Origin: Mycobacterium sp. Aquia_213
Lineage (GTDB): Bacteria; Actinomycetota; Actinomycetes; Mycobacteriales; Mycobacteriaceae
NCBI RefSeq assembly: GCF_026625985.1
Contig: NZ_CP113116.1
Location: 2,480,001 to 2,544,000 of the forward strand
DNA: 64,000 nt
Direction of reading: 5' to 3'
Below are positions 1-8,650 of the stretch, in pieces. Each line of letters starts with the position of its first letter. Within the stretch, counting starts at the first letter, position 1. The notes under the pieces were generated by a model, which had not been told where the DNA came from, did not search any database, and saw nothing but the letters and a program-made list of their open reading frames with translations. The position numbers and the translations under genes were made by a program.

Positions 1-1122
1 GCCGGTGTCGCGCTTGCCGATTCACTGCTGGCTCGATATCACGGCGACCATGGGGAGTGGCCGCAATCGGTCGGGCTGTCGGTGTGGGGCACCTCGGCGA
101 TGCGCACCGCCGGCGACGACATCGCCGAAGTCCTTGCGCTGCTGGGTGTTCGGCCCGTGTGGGACGACGCGTCGCGCCGCGTGGTCGGCTTGACGCCGAT
201 CCCGCTGGCCGAGCTGGGGCGCCCGCGCATCGACGTGACCGTGCGGATCTCGGGATTCTTCCGCGACGCGTTCCCACATGTCGTCACGATGCTCGACGAT
301 GCGGTGCGCCTGGTCGCCGAACTCGACGAGCCCGCCGACGGCAACTTCGTCCGCGCGCACGCGCAGGCCGACCTGGCCCAGCATGGCGACCAAAGGCGGT
401 CCACTACAAGGATTTTCGGGTCGAAACCGGGAACCTACGGCGCCGGGCTGCTGCAGCTGATCGACAGCCGGAACTGGCGCGACGACGCCGACCTCGCGCA
501 GGTGTACACCGCCTGGGGTGGGTTCGCTTACGGACGCGACCTCGACGGCCGCGAGGCGGTCGACGATATGAACCGCCAGTACCGGCGAATTGCGGTGGCC
601 GCCAAGAACACTGACACCCGCGAGCATGACATCGCCGACTCCGACGACTACTTCCAATACCACGGTGGCATGGTCGCGACGGTGCGAGCGCTGACCGGTA
701 AGGCGCCGGCCGCCTATATCGGCGACAACACCCGGCCCGACGCGATCCGCACCCGCACCCTGTCCGAGGAGACCGCGCGGGTGTTTCGGGCCCGGGTGGT
801 CAATCCCCGCTGGATGGCCGCGATGCGCCGGCACGGCTACAAGGGCGCGTTCGAGATGGCGGCCACCGTCGACTACCTCTTCGGCTACGACGCCACCGCA
901 GGCGTGATGGCCGACTGGATGTATGAACAGCTCACCGAGCGCTACGTGCTGGATCCGGAGAACCGCAAGTTCATGACGGAATCCAACCCTTGGGCATTGC
1001 ACGGCATGGCCGAACGCCTGCTGGAGGCGGCCGGGCGCGGCATGTGGGCCGAGCCGCAACCGGAAACCCTTGACGGTCTGCGCCAGGCGCTACTGGAATC
1101 CGAGGGCGACCTCGAAGGCTGA
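1..1122 (+). CDS. cobN: Cobaltochelatase subunit CobN, C-terminal part (5' end outside window)
   Basis: The open frame runs from the first base to a TGA stop and gives the last 373 residues of CobN, the large subunit of the aerobic cobaltochelatase that inserts cobalt into hydrogenobyrinic acid a,c-diamide during cobalamin synthesis. The family is about 1,200 residues, so roughly two thirds is missing to the left. Recognisable stretches are LSVWGTSAMRTAGDDIAE near the start, DVTVRISGFFRDAFPH, FGSKPGTYGAGLL and FEMAATVDYLFGYDATAG, all typical of the CobN/magnesium-chelatase H carboxy-terminal region. Partner subunits are not in the window. The downstream F420-type gene matches the M. tuberculosis order Rv2062c-Rv2061c. 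No internal start should be used, because the frame continues upstream of the window edge. Confidence 0.95.
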   Translation, partial: AGVALADSLLARYHGDHGEWPQSVGLSVWGTSAMRTAGDDIAEVLALLGVRPVWDDASRRVVGLTPIPLAELGRPRIDVTVRISGFFRDAFPHVVTMLDDAVRLVAELDEPADGNFVRAHAQADLAQHGDQRRSTTRIFGSKPGTYGAGLLQLIDSRNWRDDADLAQVYTAWGGFAYGRDLDGREAVDDMNRQYRRIAVAAKNTDTREHDIADSDDYFQYHGGMVATVRALTGKAPAAYIGDNTRPDAIRTRTLSEETARVFRARVVNPRWMAAMRRHGYKGAFEMAATVDYLFGYDATAGVMADWMYEQLTERYVLDPENRKFMTESNPWALHGMAERLLEAAGRGMWAEPQPETLDGLRQALLESEGDLEG

Positions 1123-1262
1123 CCTAGCTCGTCGACCAGTTCGTTGGCCGTTGCGGCGGCGAGATCGACGCGATTACGGTTCGCCGGGTCCGATTGGACG
1201 AGCTGTGCCGCGTCGCGCAGCCGACTGCTGAGAATGTCAACGTTCCCGAGTAGGTTGAGACC

Positions 1263-1649
1263 GTGACGCCCACCTTCGCCGACCTCGCCAAGGCGCAATA
1301 CATCCTGCTGACCACCTTCACCAAGGACGGGCGACCCAAGCCGACCCCGATCTGGACCGCCGTAGACGGCGACCGGCTGCTGGTGATCACCCAGGAAACC
1401 TCGTGGAAGGTCAAGCGGATTCGCAATACGCCCCGCGTGACGATGGCGACCTGCACGATGCGCGGTCGCCCGACGAGCGAGGCGGTCGAAGGCACCGCGG
1501 CCCTGCTCGACAAGTCGAACACGGGCACCGTCTACGACGCGATCGGCAAGCGTTACGGCATCGTTGGCAGGGTCTTCAACTTCTTCAGCAAGCTGCGCGG
1601 CGGCATGGAAAACAACATCGGCCTCGAACTCCGAGTGGCCCAAGGCTAA
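1263..1649 (+). CDS. PPOX-class F420-dependent split-barrel protein (Rv2061c-like)
   Basis: This is a 128-residue protein of the pyridoxamine 5'-phosphate oxidase-like split-barrel superfamily. In mycobacteria members of this size mostly bind coenzyme F420 and reduce diverse substrates. The sequence opens with FADLAKAQYILLTTFTKDG and continues with RPKPTPIWTAVDGDRLLVIT, the usual first strands of the family, then a basic segment WKVKRIRNTPRV that often contacts the cofactor phosphate. Length is normal. The start is GTG 1263. It lies 140 bases after cobN and nine bases before the DJ-1-like gene, so cotranscription with the latter is likely. The actual cofactor (F420, FMN or heme) cannot be decided from sequence. 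Confidence 0.85.
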   Translation: MTPTFADLAKAQYILLTTFTKDGRPKPTPIWTAVDGDRLLVITQETSWKVKRIRNTPRVTMATCTMRGRPTSEAVEGTAALLDKSNTGTVYDAIGKRYGIVGRVFNFFSKLRGGMENNIGLELRVAQG

Positions 1650-1657
1650 AGCCCTCC

Positions 1658-2515
1658 ATGGGTACGGTGCTGATCCCGATCCCGGACCGCGACTTCGACC
1701 CGACCGAGGTCGCCGTCAGCTGGCGGGTCTTGACCGACAACGGTCACCGGGTGATCTTTGCGACCGAAAGCGGCACGGCCGCGGTGGCCGACGACATCAT
1801 GGTCACCGGTCGGGGTTTGGATATCTGGTCCGCGCTACCGGTTTTGGGTTCCTTACCGCTCGTCGGGCTGGTGCTGCGCGCCGACACGAACGGCCGCGAC
1901 GCGTACGCCGCCATGGTGCGATCGCCGGAGTACCGCCATCCCGGCCGCTGGAGAAATGCCACGCTGGACGGCGTCGATGCGGTGCTGCTACCGGGCGGTC
2001 ACCGCGCCCGTGGAATGCGCAGCTACGTCGACAGCGGCATCCTGCAGCGCCTGGTGATCGAAGCCTTCGGCCGAGAACTGATCGTGGCCGCGATTTGTCA
2101 CGGTGTGCTGCTGGCCGCGCGCAGTGTCGATCCCGGCACGGGTCGCTCGGTGCTCTACGGACGCAAGACCACCGCGCTCACCTGGGCGATGGAGGGGCTG
2201 GCCTGGCGGCTGACCCGGATCACCCGATTCTGGGATCCGGACTACTACCGGACCTACCCCGAGCAGCCCGGTCAACCCGGTGGCTACATGTCCGTGCAGT
2301 CGGAAGTCACTCGCGCGCTTGAAGATCCGACGGATTTCCGCGACGTCGAGCGTGGCACGCCGCACTGGCGGCGGAAGTCCTCCGGGATGGCGCGGGACAC
2401 CGCGACCGACTCGCGACCCGCATTCGTCGTCGACGACGGCAACTACATCTCGGCGCGCTGGCCCGGTGACACGCATACCTTCGCTGGTGTCGTGTCGGAC
2501 AAGTTGAAAACGTAG
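1658..2515 (+). CDS. DJ-1/PfpI family class I glutamine amidotransferase-like protein
   Basis: This 285-residue protein of the DJ-1/PfpI superfamily begins MGTVLIPIPDRDFDPTEVAV and carries the nucleophile elbow AAICHG with Cys147, plus VLLPGGH upstream, both diagnostic. Family members include proteases, chaperones, glyoxalases and amidotransferase-like enzymes, so the reaction is undetermined. The open frame extends upstream to 1403 inside the preceding gene, but ATG 1658 lies just after that gene's stop and starts exactly where family similarity begins, so it is chosen. It converges tail to tail with the dienelactone hydrolase, two bases apart. In H37Rv this place holds ABC transporter and ribosomal protein genes instead. 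Confidence 0.82.
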   Translation: MGTVLIPIPDRDFDPTEVAVSWRVLTDNGHRVIFATESGTAAVADDIMVTGRGLDIWSALPVLGSLPLVGLVLRADTNGRDAYAAMVRSPEYRHPGRWRNATLDGVDAVLLPGGHRARGMRSYVDSGILQRLVIEAFGRELIVAAICHGVLLAARSVDPGTGRSVLYGRKTTALTWAMEGLAWRLTRITRFWDPDYYRTYPEQPGQPGGYMSVQSEVTRALEDPTDFRDVERGTPHWRRKSSGMARDTATDSRPAFVVDDGNYISARWPGDTHTFAGVVSDKLKT

Positions 2516-2517
2516 CG

Positions 2518-3210
2518 CTACCGCAGGTGCTCACCGAAGAACGAGAACACCCGGCTCCACGCGTCTTCGGTCGCGTCGTCGTCGTAGCCGAAGCCCGCGA
2601 TCCTCAACAGTGGTTGGGCGGGAAGGGTATTCGCGAAGCTGTGCCCGACGCCGGGATAGACCTTGACGTCGTTGGTGATGTGTTTGGCGGCAATCACTTC
2701 GCGCAACTTCTCGGGCGCGCCCTTGCCCAACGGGTCACGCGCGCCGAAGCTTGCCACGATCGGGCACGCCCCCTCCAGCGTGTCGTTCAGGTGACGCGGC
2801 AGGGGAGCGCCGTAGAACGGCGCCGAAGCACCAAAACCCCTGGGCGACATGACGAGTGCAAATTGACCGCCCATACAGAAGCCGGCGATTCCCACCTGTC
2901 CGGAGCAGTCCGGCCGGGCTTGCAAGTAGTCGCGGGCAGCAAGAATGTCGTCAAGCGCGCGGCCACGCTGTGTCATCAGTTCACGCATGACCCGGGTGAT
3001 GCAGCGGACGCGCCCGCCCCGTGCGTACATATTCGGAGTCACCGTCACAAAGCCCGCCTGGGCGATTCGGTCGTTGGTCGACTCCTTGTCCCGGCCATAG
3101 CCGAAGGCGTCATGGATCACCACCACCCCCGGCCAGGGGCCATTTCCGGGTGGAATGCTCAGCAGCGCATCGATCGGTCCGTCAGGGGTATCGATCTCAA
3201 TCGTGGTCAT
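2518..3210 (-). CDS. Dienelactone hydrolase family protein (Rv2054-like)
   Basis: This 230-residue alpha/beta hydrolase belongs to the dienelactone hydrolase family. The catalytic triad is visible: Cys112 in GIAGFCMGGQ, Asp159 in FGARDPLG and His190 in GVGHSFA. VVIHDAFGYG near residue 34 supplies the oxyanion side. Dienelactone hydrolases open lactones in chlorocatechol breakdown, but mycobacterial relatives have no known substrate. ATG 3210 is preferred to the upstream candidate at 3237, because family homology begins at MTTIEIDTPDG. It is divergent from fxsA, with about 73 bases between the starts, and matches the Rv2054-fxsA arrangement of M. tuberculosis. Confidence 0.88.
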   Translation of the reverse strand: MTTIEIDTPDGPIDALLSIPPGNGPWPGVVVIHDAFGYGRDKESTNDRIAQAGFVTVTPNMYARGGRVRCITRVMRELMTQRGRALDDILAARDYLQARPDCSGQVGIAGFCMGGQFALVMSPRGFGASAPFYGAPLPRHLNDTLEGACPIVASFGARDPLGKGAPEKLREVIAAKHITNDVKVYPGVGHSFANTLPAQPLLRIAGFGYDDDATEDAWSRVFSFFGEHLR

Positions 3211-3283
3211 ATCGTCATCTAACTGCAGCCGCGTCACCGATCACTAGGGGAACTCGAGTGCGACCCGCGGACGTTGGGATCAC

Positions 3284-3841
3284 ATGGTGAGCCGGTTGTT
3301 ACTCCTCTATGCCGTCGTTGAGCTGGCGGCGATCTTCGCGCTGGTCTGGGCCGTCGGGTGGGGCTGGACCCTGCTGAGTCTGCTGGTCACGTTCGTTCTC
3401 GGCTGGGGGCTGCTGGCCCCGATCGCGGGGTCGCAGCTGATTCGCGACATCGGGCAGATGCGCTCCGGTCTAAAGGAACCACGCACCACCCTGGGCGACG
3501 GCGCGCTGGTGACCGTGGCGACGGCGCTGGTCCTCGTTCCCGGATTGGTCACCACGGTTTTGGGGACGTTGCTGCTGCTTCCGCCGGTGCGTGCGGTCGC
3601 CGGGCCCGGATTGACCGGGCTAGCGCTGCGGGGTCTGCAGCGACGCGCACCGCTGGTCAGCTACGCGTCGACCTTCACCGAGACCTTCACCGGTTTCCGT
3701 CCCGACTCCGCGGGCGACGGCCGCGACTACATCGACGGCGAGGTCATCGACGTACACGACTTCGAGTCGACCGCGTTGCCGAAGGACCGGCCCGCCGACG
3801 AACACTGGGGCGGCCCCCGATACGCCGCCGGCCCGAACTGA
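3284..3841 (+). CDS. fxsA: FxsA family membrane protein
   Basis: This 185-residue integral membrane protein of the FxsA family corresponds to Rv2053c. Hydrophobic segments lie at about residues 4-25, 27-48 and 72-102, followed by a polar carboxy-terminal tail of roughly 60 residues that is rich in Asp and Gly. FxsA in Escherichia coli affects exclusion of phage T7 by the F plasmid; no mycobacterial function is established. The start ATG or GTG near 3284 is reasonable because the first helix follows immediately. The next gene begins 34 bases downstream on the same strand, so the two may share a transcript. Confidence 0.85.
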   Translation: MVSRLLLLYAVVELAAIFALVWAVGWGWTLLSLLVTFVLGWGLLAPIAGSQLIRDIGQMRSGLKEPRTTLGDGALVTVATALVLVPGLVTTVLGTLLLLPPVRAVAGPGLTGLALRGLQRRAPLVSYASTFTETFTGFRPDSAGDGRDYIDGEVIDVHDFESTALPKDRPADEHWGGPRYAAGPN

Positions 3842-3875
3842 TTGCCTCGGGCGCTGCTGCCCGTATTTTTGCGAT

Positions 3876-5480
3876 GTGACCGCGCTTCCGACCACCCTGC
3901 TGCTGAACGGGCGGGTGCACAGCCCTACCCATCCCGATGCGACCGCGATGGCGGTGCGCGGCGACGTCGTTGCGTGGCTGGGCAGCGATGACGTCGGTCG
4001 CAGGCAGTTTCCCGACGCCGAGGTGGTGGACCTCGAGGGCGGCTTCGTGGCTCCGGCATTCGTGGACAGCCATATTCATGTGACCGCGACCGGCCTCACG
4101 CTGAGCGGGCTGGACTTGCGGGGGGCCACCTCGCGCGCGCGGTGCGTGCAGCTGGTCGCCGAGTATGCCGCCGCGCACCCCGGCGAGGCGATATGGGGAC
4201 ATGGCTGGGACGAGTCGTCGTGGCCCGACAACAGCCCGCCGTCCACCGCCGATCTGGACGCGGTGCTCGGCGACCGACCGGCCTACCTGGCGCGTGTCGA
4301 CGTCCATTCCGCGCTGGCCTCGACGGGGCTCCGCAGGCTGGTGCCGGACCTCGCGGCAGCGCGCGGTTTCGCCGCTGACGGGCCGCTGGCCGGCGCCGCG
4401 CACCACCTGGTCCGCCGCGTCGCCCGTGGCCTGCTGACGGCCGCGCAGGTGGAAGATGCCAGGTCCGCCGCGCTGGGCGCCGCGGCGGCGTCCGGCATCG
4501 TCGCCGTACACGAATGCGCGGGACCCGAGATCGGTGGCCTGGACGACTGGCTGCAACTGCGCGCCTTCGATCACGGTGTCGAAGTGATCGGCTATTGGGG
4601 TGAAGCGGTGACCACCGCCGGGCAGGTCCGCGCGCTGATGGAGCAGACCGGTGCCCGCGGGCTGGCCGGTGACCTGTTCGTCGACGGGGCCCTGGGGTCG
4701 CACACCGCCTGGCTGCACCAGCCCTACACCGACGCCCCGGAGCGGGTCGGCACCTGTTACCTCGACGCCGACGTCATCGAAGCGCATGTCCGGGCATGCA
4801 CCGAGGCGCAGGTGACGGCCGGTTTCCACGTCATCGGCGACGCCGCGGTCTCGGCGGCGGTCGACGCCTTTGAACGAGTCGTGGCCGACCTCGGCGTGGT
4901 TGCCGTCGCCCGCTGCGGGCACCGGCTGGAGCACCTCGAGATGGTGACCGCCCACCAAGCCGCCAAACTGGGCGCGTGGGGCGTTATTGCCAGCGTGCAG
5001 CCCAATTTTGATGCGCTCTGGGGAGGTCGCGACGGCATGTATGCGGATCGTCTCGGCCCGGAACGAGGCAGCGGGCTCAATCCACTTGCGCTGTTAGCAT
5101 CCCAAGGCGTGCCACTCGCGCTAGGTTCCGACGCCCCCGTGACGGGACTCGACCCCTGGGGAAGCGTGCGCGCGGCGGTCCATCACCACACCGCGGGCAG
5201 TGGCGTCTCGGCCCGGGCAGCGTTCGCCGGCGCCACGCGCGGCGGTTGGCGCGCGTGCGGTGTCCGGGACGAGAACATGGGCGCCCTGGTGCCCGGTGCT
5301 CCCGCCTCCTACGCCGTGTGGGACGCCGGCGAACTCGACGTCCACGCCCCGGACGACAGCGTCCAGCGGTGGTCCACCGACCCGCGGTCGCGCGTTCCCG
5401 CGTTGCCCCGGCTAGACCCGGCCGATGACCTGCCGCGATGCCGGCAAACCGTCCACCGGGGTGCTGTCATCCATGGCTGA
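3876..5480 (+). CDS. Amidohydrolase family 3 protein (YtcJ-like; Rv2052c-like)
   Basis: This 534-residue metal-dependent hydrolase has the amidohydrolase 3 (YtcJ/NfdA) architecture. A small beta domain leads into FVDSHIHV with metal ligands His66 and His68. Later come FHVIGDAAV, CGHRLEHLEM and the metal-site Asp in LGSDAPVTGLDPW, each in the order expected for a TIM-barrel amidohydrolase. Family members hydrolyse formamides or N-substituted amides, but this substrate is unknown. The start is GTG 3876. The stop overlaps the start of lnt by eight bases, suggesting translational coupling with the lipoprotein acyltransferase. The same neighbourhood exists in M. tuberculosis. Confidence 0.85.
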   Translation: MTALPTTLLLNGRVHSPTHPDATAMAVRGDVVAWLGSDDVGRRQFPDAEVVDLEGGFVAPAFVDSHIHVTATGLTLSGLDLRGATSRARCVQLVAEYAAAHPGEAIWGHGWDESSWPDNSPPSTADLDAVLGDRPAYLARVDVHSALASTGLRRLVPDLAAARGFAADGPLAGAAHHLVRRVARGLLTAAQVEDARSAALGAAAASGIVAVHECAGPEIGGLDDWLQLRAFDHGVEVIGYWGEAVTTAGQVRALMEQTGARGLAGDLFVDGALGSHTAWLHQPYTDAPERVGTCYLDADVIEAHVRACTEAQVTAGFHVIGDAAVSAAVDAFERVVADLGVVAVARCGHRLEHLEMVTAHQAAKLGAWGVIASVQPNFDALWGGRDGMYADRLGPERGSGLNPLALLASQGVPLALGSDAPVTGLDPWGSVRAAVHHHTAGSGVSARAAFAGATRGGWRACGVRDENMGALVPGAPASYAVWDAGELDVHAPDDSVQRWSTDPRSRVPALPRLDPADDLPRCRQTVHRGAVIHG

Positions 5481-7434
5481 CGAAAGGCCCGGTTGGGACG
5501 ACCCACGCGAGGTCGAGCCGGATGGTCCGGGCCTGGCGGGTCGAATGGCCGCCGCAACGGGCCATGGAATAACACGGCTGGGCAAGGGGGCGATCGCGCG
5601 ACTCCCCGGCATCGGGGCCGCGCTGCTACCCCGGCTCACGCGGCTGGTGGCCACCGTCGGGGGCGGAGCGCTGCTCTGCGCCAGCTTCCCGTCGGTGAAC
5701 TGGTGGTGGGCCGCCGTCGTTGCTGCCGCGCTGCTGGCGTGGGTGCTCAAACACCCCGCCACCACGCTCGTGGGTGGATTCGGCTACGGATTTCTGTTCG
5801 GGCTCGCGTTCTATGTGCCCCTGCTGCCGTGGATCAGCTTGCTGGTGGGCGCCGTGCCGTGGCTGGCGTTGGCCACGATGTGTGCGCTGTTCCCCGGCCT
5901 CTTCGGCTTGTTCGCGGTCGTGGTGCGTCGACTGCCCGGCTGGCCACTTTGGTTCGCATTGCTGTGGACGGCCCAGGAGTGGCTGAAGTCGATCTTCCCG
6001 TTCGGCGGCTTTCCGTGGGGCTCGGTGGCCTATGGCCAGGCCGACGGCCCGCTACTGCCGTTGGTCCAGCTCGGCGGGGTGGCGTTGCTGTCCATGGGCG
6101 TCGTCCTGCTGGGCTTCAGCGTGACCGCGATCGCGTTGGAAATCGCCAACTGGTGGCGAACCGGCCGGGCACGTGGTGGCGCCTCGGCCGAGGCCGCGGG
6201 CGAGGAAGGCGAGCAAGCCGCGGATGCCGCACCACCGCCGCCCGCCGTGGTGCTTCCCGGTGTTTGCTTCTGTCTGGTGTTGTTCGCCGCGGTCATCGTC
6301 TGGCCGCAGGTGCGGCACTCCGGTGCCGGATCGGGTGGCGAGCCGACGGTCACCGTAGCGGCCGTGCAGGGCAACGTGCCGCGGCTCGGCCTCGGCTTCA
6401 ACGAGCAACGTCGAGCCGTACTGGACAACCACGTCGACGAGACGCTGCGGCTGGCCGAGGACGTCCGGGCCGGGGCCGCCCCGCAACCGCAGTTCGTCAT
6501 CTGGCCCGAGGATTCCTCCGACATCGATCCCTTCGTCAACCCCGACGCCGCCCAACGGATCGCGGCCGCAGCCCATTCGATCAACGCGCCGATCCTGATC
6601 GGTTCGGTGCTCGCGGTGCCGGGCCACGACGAAGGACCCGGACCCGTCCAGTACACCAACACCGCCATCGTCTGGAATCCGGTGACCGGCCCCGCTGACC
6701 GCCACGACAAAGAGATCGTGCAGCCGTTCGGCGAATACCTGCCGATGCGGTGGCTTTTCGAGCATCTGTCGAGCCAGGCCGGCCTGGCCGGCAATTTCAT
6801 CCCCGGAAAAGGCAGCGATGTGGTGCAGATCGCCGGCGTGCCCGTCGGCGTGGCCACCTGCTGGGAGGTGATTTTCGACCGGGTGCCGCGCAAGGCGGTG
6901 CTCAACGGCGCCCAGCTGCTGGCGGTGCCCGCCAACAACGCCACCTTCAACAAGCGCATGAGTGAGCAACAGCTGGCATTCGCCAAGGTCCGGGCCGTCG
7001 AGCACGACCGCTACGTCGTGGTGGCCGGCACCACCGGGATCAGTGCGGTGATCGCGCCCGACGGCGCCGAGCTGGTCCGCACCGACTTCTTCCAGCCCGC
7101 TTACCTGGACATCCAGGTGCGCCTCAAGACGAAGCTGACGCCGGCAACACAATGGGCCCCGATTGTGCAGTGGGTCCTAGTTGCGGCGGCCGGAGCGGTC
7201 ATTCTGGCCGGAATACGGCACAATAGGAGCTTCCCGCGTTCGATTCGCCTCAGGTCCAGGCCTCCGGCTGAATCGGCAGACGACGGGGCAGCCCCGGACG
7301 AACCCCGGTCCGACGAGGAAGCCCCGACGACCGCGCACGACGCCCCGCCGGACACAGACGGCGACTACACTCCGCTCCACCAGAAGGGCGGCCGACCACC
7401 GCGTTATCTCGGGCGACACAGAGGAGATAAATGA
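5473..7434 (+). CDS. lnt: Apolipoprotein N-acyltransferase
   Basis: Lnt adds the third acyl chain to the amino-terminal cysteine of diacylated lipoproteins at the outer face of the cytoplasmic membrane. The 653-residue protein has a multi-helix membrane domain (roughly residues 40-235), then a nitrilase-like domain with the triad Glu346 (VIWPEDSSD), Lys413 (HDKEIVQPFGEYLP) and Cys463 (VATCWEV), followed by a last membrane helix near residue 565. ATG 5473 is chosen over 5425, because it starts MADERPGWDDPRE and overlaps the upstream stop by only eight bases. It overlaps ppm1 by four bases (ATGA). In M. tuberculosis the two are one fused protein (Rv2051c); here they are separate genes, as in M. 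smegmatis. Confidence 0.95.
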   Translation: MADERPGWDDPREVEPDGPGLAGRMAAATGHGITRLGKGAIARLPGIGAALLPRLTRLVATVGGGALLCASFPSVNWWWAAVVAAALLAWVLKHPATTLVGGFGYGFLFGLAFYVPLLPWISLLVGAVPWLALATMCALFPGLFGLFAVVVRRLPGWPLWFALLWTAQEWLKSIFPFGGFPWGSVAYGQADGPLLPLVQLGGVALLSMGVVLLGFSVTAIALEIANWWRTGRARGGASAEAAGEEGEQAADAAPPPPAVVLPGVCFCLVLFAAVIVWPQVRHSGAGSGGEPTVTVAAVQGNVPRLGLGFNEQRRAVLDNHVDETLRLAEDVRAGAAPQPQFVIWPEDSSDIDPFVNPDAAQRIAAAAHSINAPILIGSVLAVPGHDEGPGPVQYTNTAIVWNPVTGPADRHDKEIVQPFGEYLPMRWLFEHLSSQAGLAGNFIPGKGSDVVQIAGVPVGVATCWEVIFDRVPRKAVLNGAQLLAVPANNATFNKRMSEQQLAFAKVRAVEHDRYVVVAGTTGISAVIAPDGAELVRTDFFQPAYLDIQVRLKTKLTPATQWAPIVQWVLVAAAGAVILAGIRHNRSFPRSIRLRSRPPAESADDGAAPDEPRSDEEAPTTAHDAPPDTDGDYTPLHQKGGRPPRYLGRHRGDK

Positions 7435-8225
7435 CCACCGGCGAGCAGGCGACCCGGGTCCCGGGCAATCGTCCCAGCCAGCGTGTCCTGGTTATCATCC
7501 CGACCTTCAACGAGCGGGAGAACCTACCGCTGATCCATCGGCGGCTGACGGATGCCTGCCCCGATGTGCACGTGCTGATCGTCGACGACGGCAGCCCCGA
7601 CGGGACCGGCGAGCTCGCCGACGAGCTGGCCGCGGCCGACGGCGGCCGCACCCACGTCATGCACCGCACGGCCAAGGATGGCCTAGGCGCCGCCTACCTC
7701 GCGGGTTTCGGCTGGGGTTTGAGTCGGGAGTACGCGGTGCTCGTCGAGATGGACGCCGACGGCAGCCACGCGCCCGAGCAGCTGCGCCGGCTGCTGGATG
7801 CCGTCGACTCCGGAGCCGACCTGGCCATCGGTTCGCGCTATGTCGACGGGGGAGCGGTGCGAAATTGGCCGAAGCGGCGCTGGGCCCTGTCCTGGACCGC
7901 CAACACCTACGCGCGGCTGGCGCTCGACATCGACATCCATGACATCACCGCCGGCTACCGGGCCTACCGCCGCGAGGTGCTCGAGGCGATCGATCTCGAC
8001 GGTGTGGACTCCAAGGGCTACTGCTTCCAGATCGATCTGACCCGGCGCAGCCTGGACAACGGATTCATCGTCGTGGAGGTGCCGATCACCTTCACCGAAC
8101 GCGAACTCGGCGTCTCCAAAATGAGCGGATCCAACATTCGCGAAGCGCTGGTGAAGGTCGCGAAATGGGGCATTGAGAGTCGCAGGAACGGCGCTCGCGC
8201 CGCCCGCGCTGAAGACCGCAGCTAG
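7431..8225 (+). CDS. ppm1: Polyprenol monophosphomannose synthase
   Basis: Ppm1 transfers mannose from GDP-mannose to polyprenyl phosphate, making the donor used by membrane mannosyltransferases for lipomannan, lipoarabinomannan and protein mannosylation. The 264-residue GT2 enzyme shows VIIPTFNERENL at residue 21, VDDGSPDGT at 51 and the metal/GDP-binding DAD at 108-110 within VEMDADGSHAPE, plus SKGYCFQID near residue 194. Its start overlaps the lnt stop by four bases, so translation is probably coupled, and the membrane-embedded Lnt may anchor this soluble enzyme as shown for the two-gene arrangement in M. smegmatis. It converges with rbpA 22 bases away. Confidence 0.96.
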   Translation: MTTGEQATRVPGNRPSQRVLVIIPTFNERENLPLIHRRLTDACPDVHVLIVDDGSPDGTGELADELAAADGGRTHVMHRTAKDGLGAAYLAGFGWGLSREYAVLVEMDADGSHAPEQLRRLLDAVDSGADLAIGSRYVDGGAVRNWPKRRWALSWTANTYARLALDIDIHDITAGYRAYRREVLEAIDLDGVDSKGYCFQIDLTRRSLDNGFIVVEVPITFTERELGVSKMSGSNIREALVKVAKWGIESRRNGARAARAEDRS

Positions 8226-8247
8226 TCGATCGGGTGCGACGCCCCGG

Positions 8248-8583
8248 TCAGCCGCGTCGCTTCGACCGGATCAGATCGAGGCGCTCCTTGAGCAGCTCTT
8301 CGAGTTCTTCGACGGTGCGGCGCTCCAGCAGCATGTCCCAGTGCGTGCGCGGCGGCTTGACCTTCTTCGGCTCGGGCAGATCACCCTCGATCAGGGTGCC
8401 TTCCATGCCGTTGCGGCACAGCCAGGTGCCGGGAATGTCGGCGTCGTCGGCGAACGGAACCTCGAATTCCTCGCCGTTCTCGGTGCGGTACTTCGCGAGC
8501 TGACGCGGAGCCAGGTCGTGGTTGCGGTCCGTCTCGTAGCTCACGGCTCCGAGGCGACTGCCCCTCAGTACACGATCAGCCAT
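8248..8583 (-). CDS. rbpA: RNA polymerase-binding protein RbpA
   Basis: RbpA is an essential actinobacterial transcription factor that binds the principal sigma factor and core RNA polymerase and stabilises the open complex. The 111-residue protein has the unstructured amino terminus MADRVLRGSRLGAVSYETD, the core barrel (about residues 26-70), a basic linker EPKKVKPPRTHWDMLLERR and the sigma-interaction domain SVEEL-like helix ending DLIRSKRRG. Length equals that of Rv2050. A strong ribosome site AAAAGGAG lies just before the start. The upstream region holds a SigR/SigH-type promoter candidate (separate entry). Confidence 0.97.
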   Translation of the reverse strand: MADRVLRGSRLGAVSYETDRNHDLAPRQLAKYRTENGEEFEVPFADDADIPGTWLCRNGMEGTLIEGDLPEPKKVKPPRTHWDMLLERRTVEELEELLKERLDLIRSKRRG

Positions 8584-8650
8584 GGCTGCTACTCCTTTTA
8601 ATTCCTCTGAGCTCTAATAGCTCCGGTGCCGCGATTCTATTCGCATAGCA

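Noticed and set aside
22..1059. 345-codon open frame antisense to cobN
   Set aside because: It is low-complexity, Arg/Gly/Val-rich and lies opposite a clearly conserved CobN region; typical antisense frame in GC-rich DNA.
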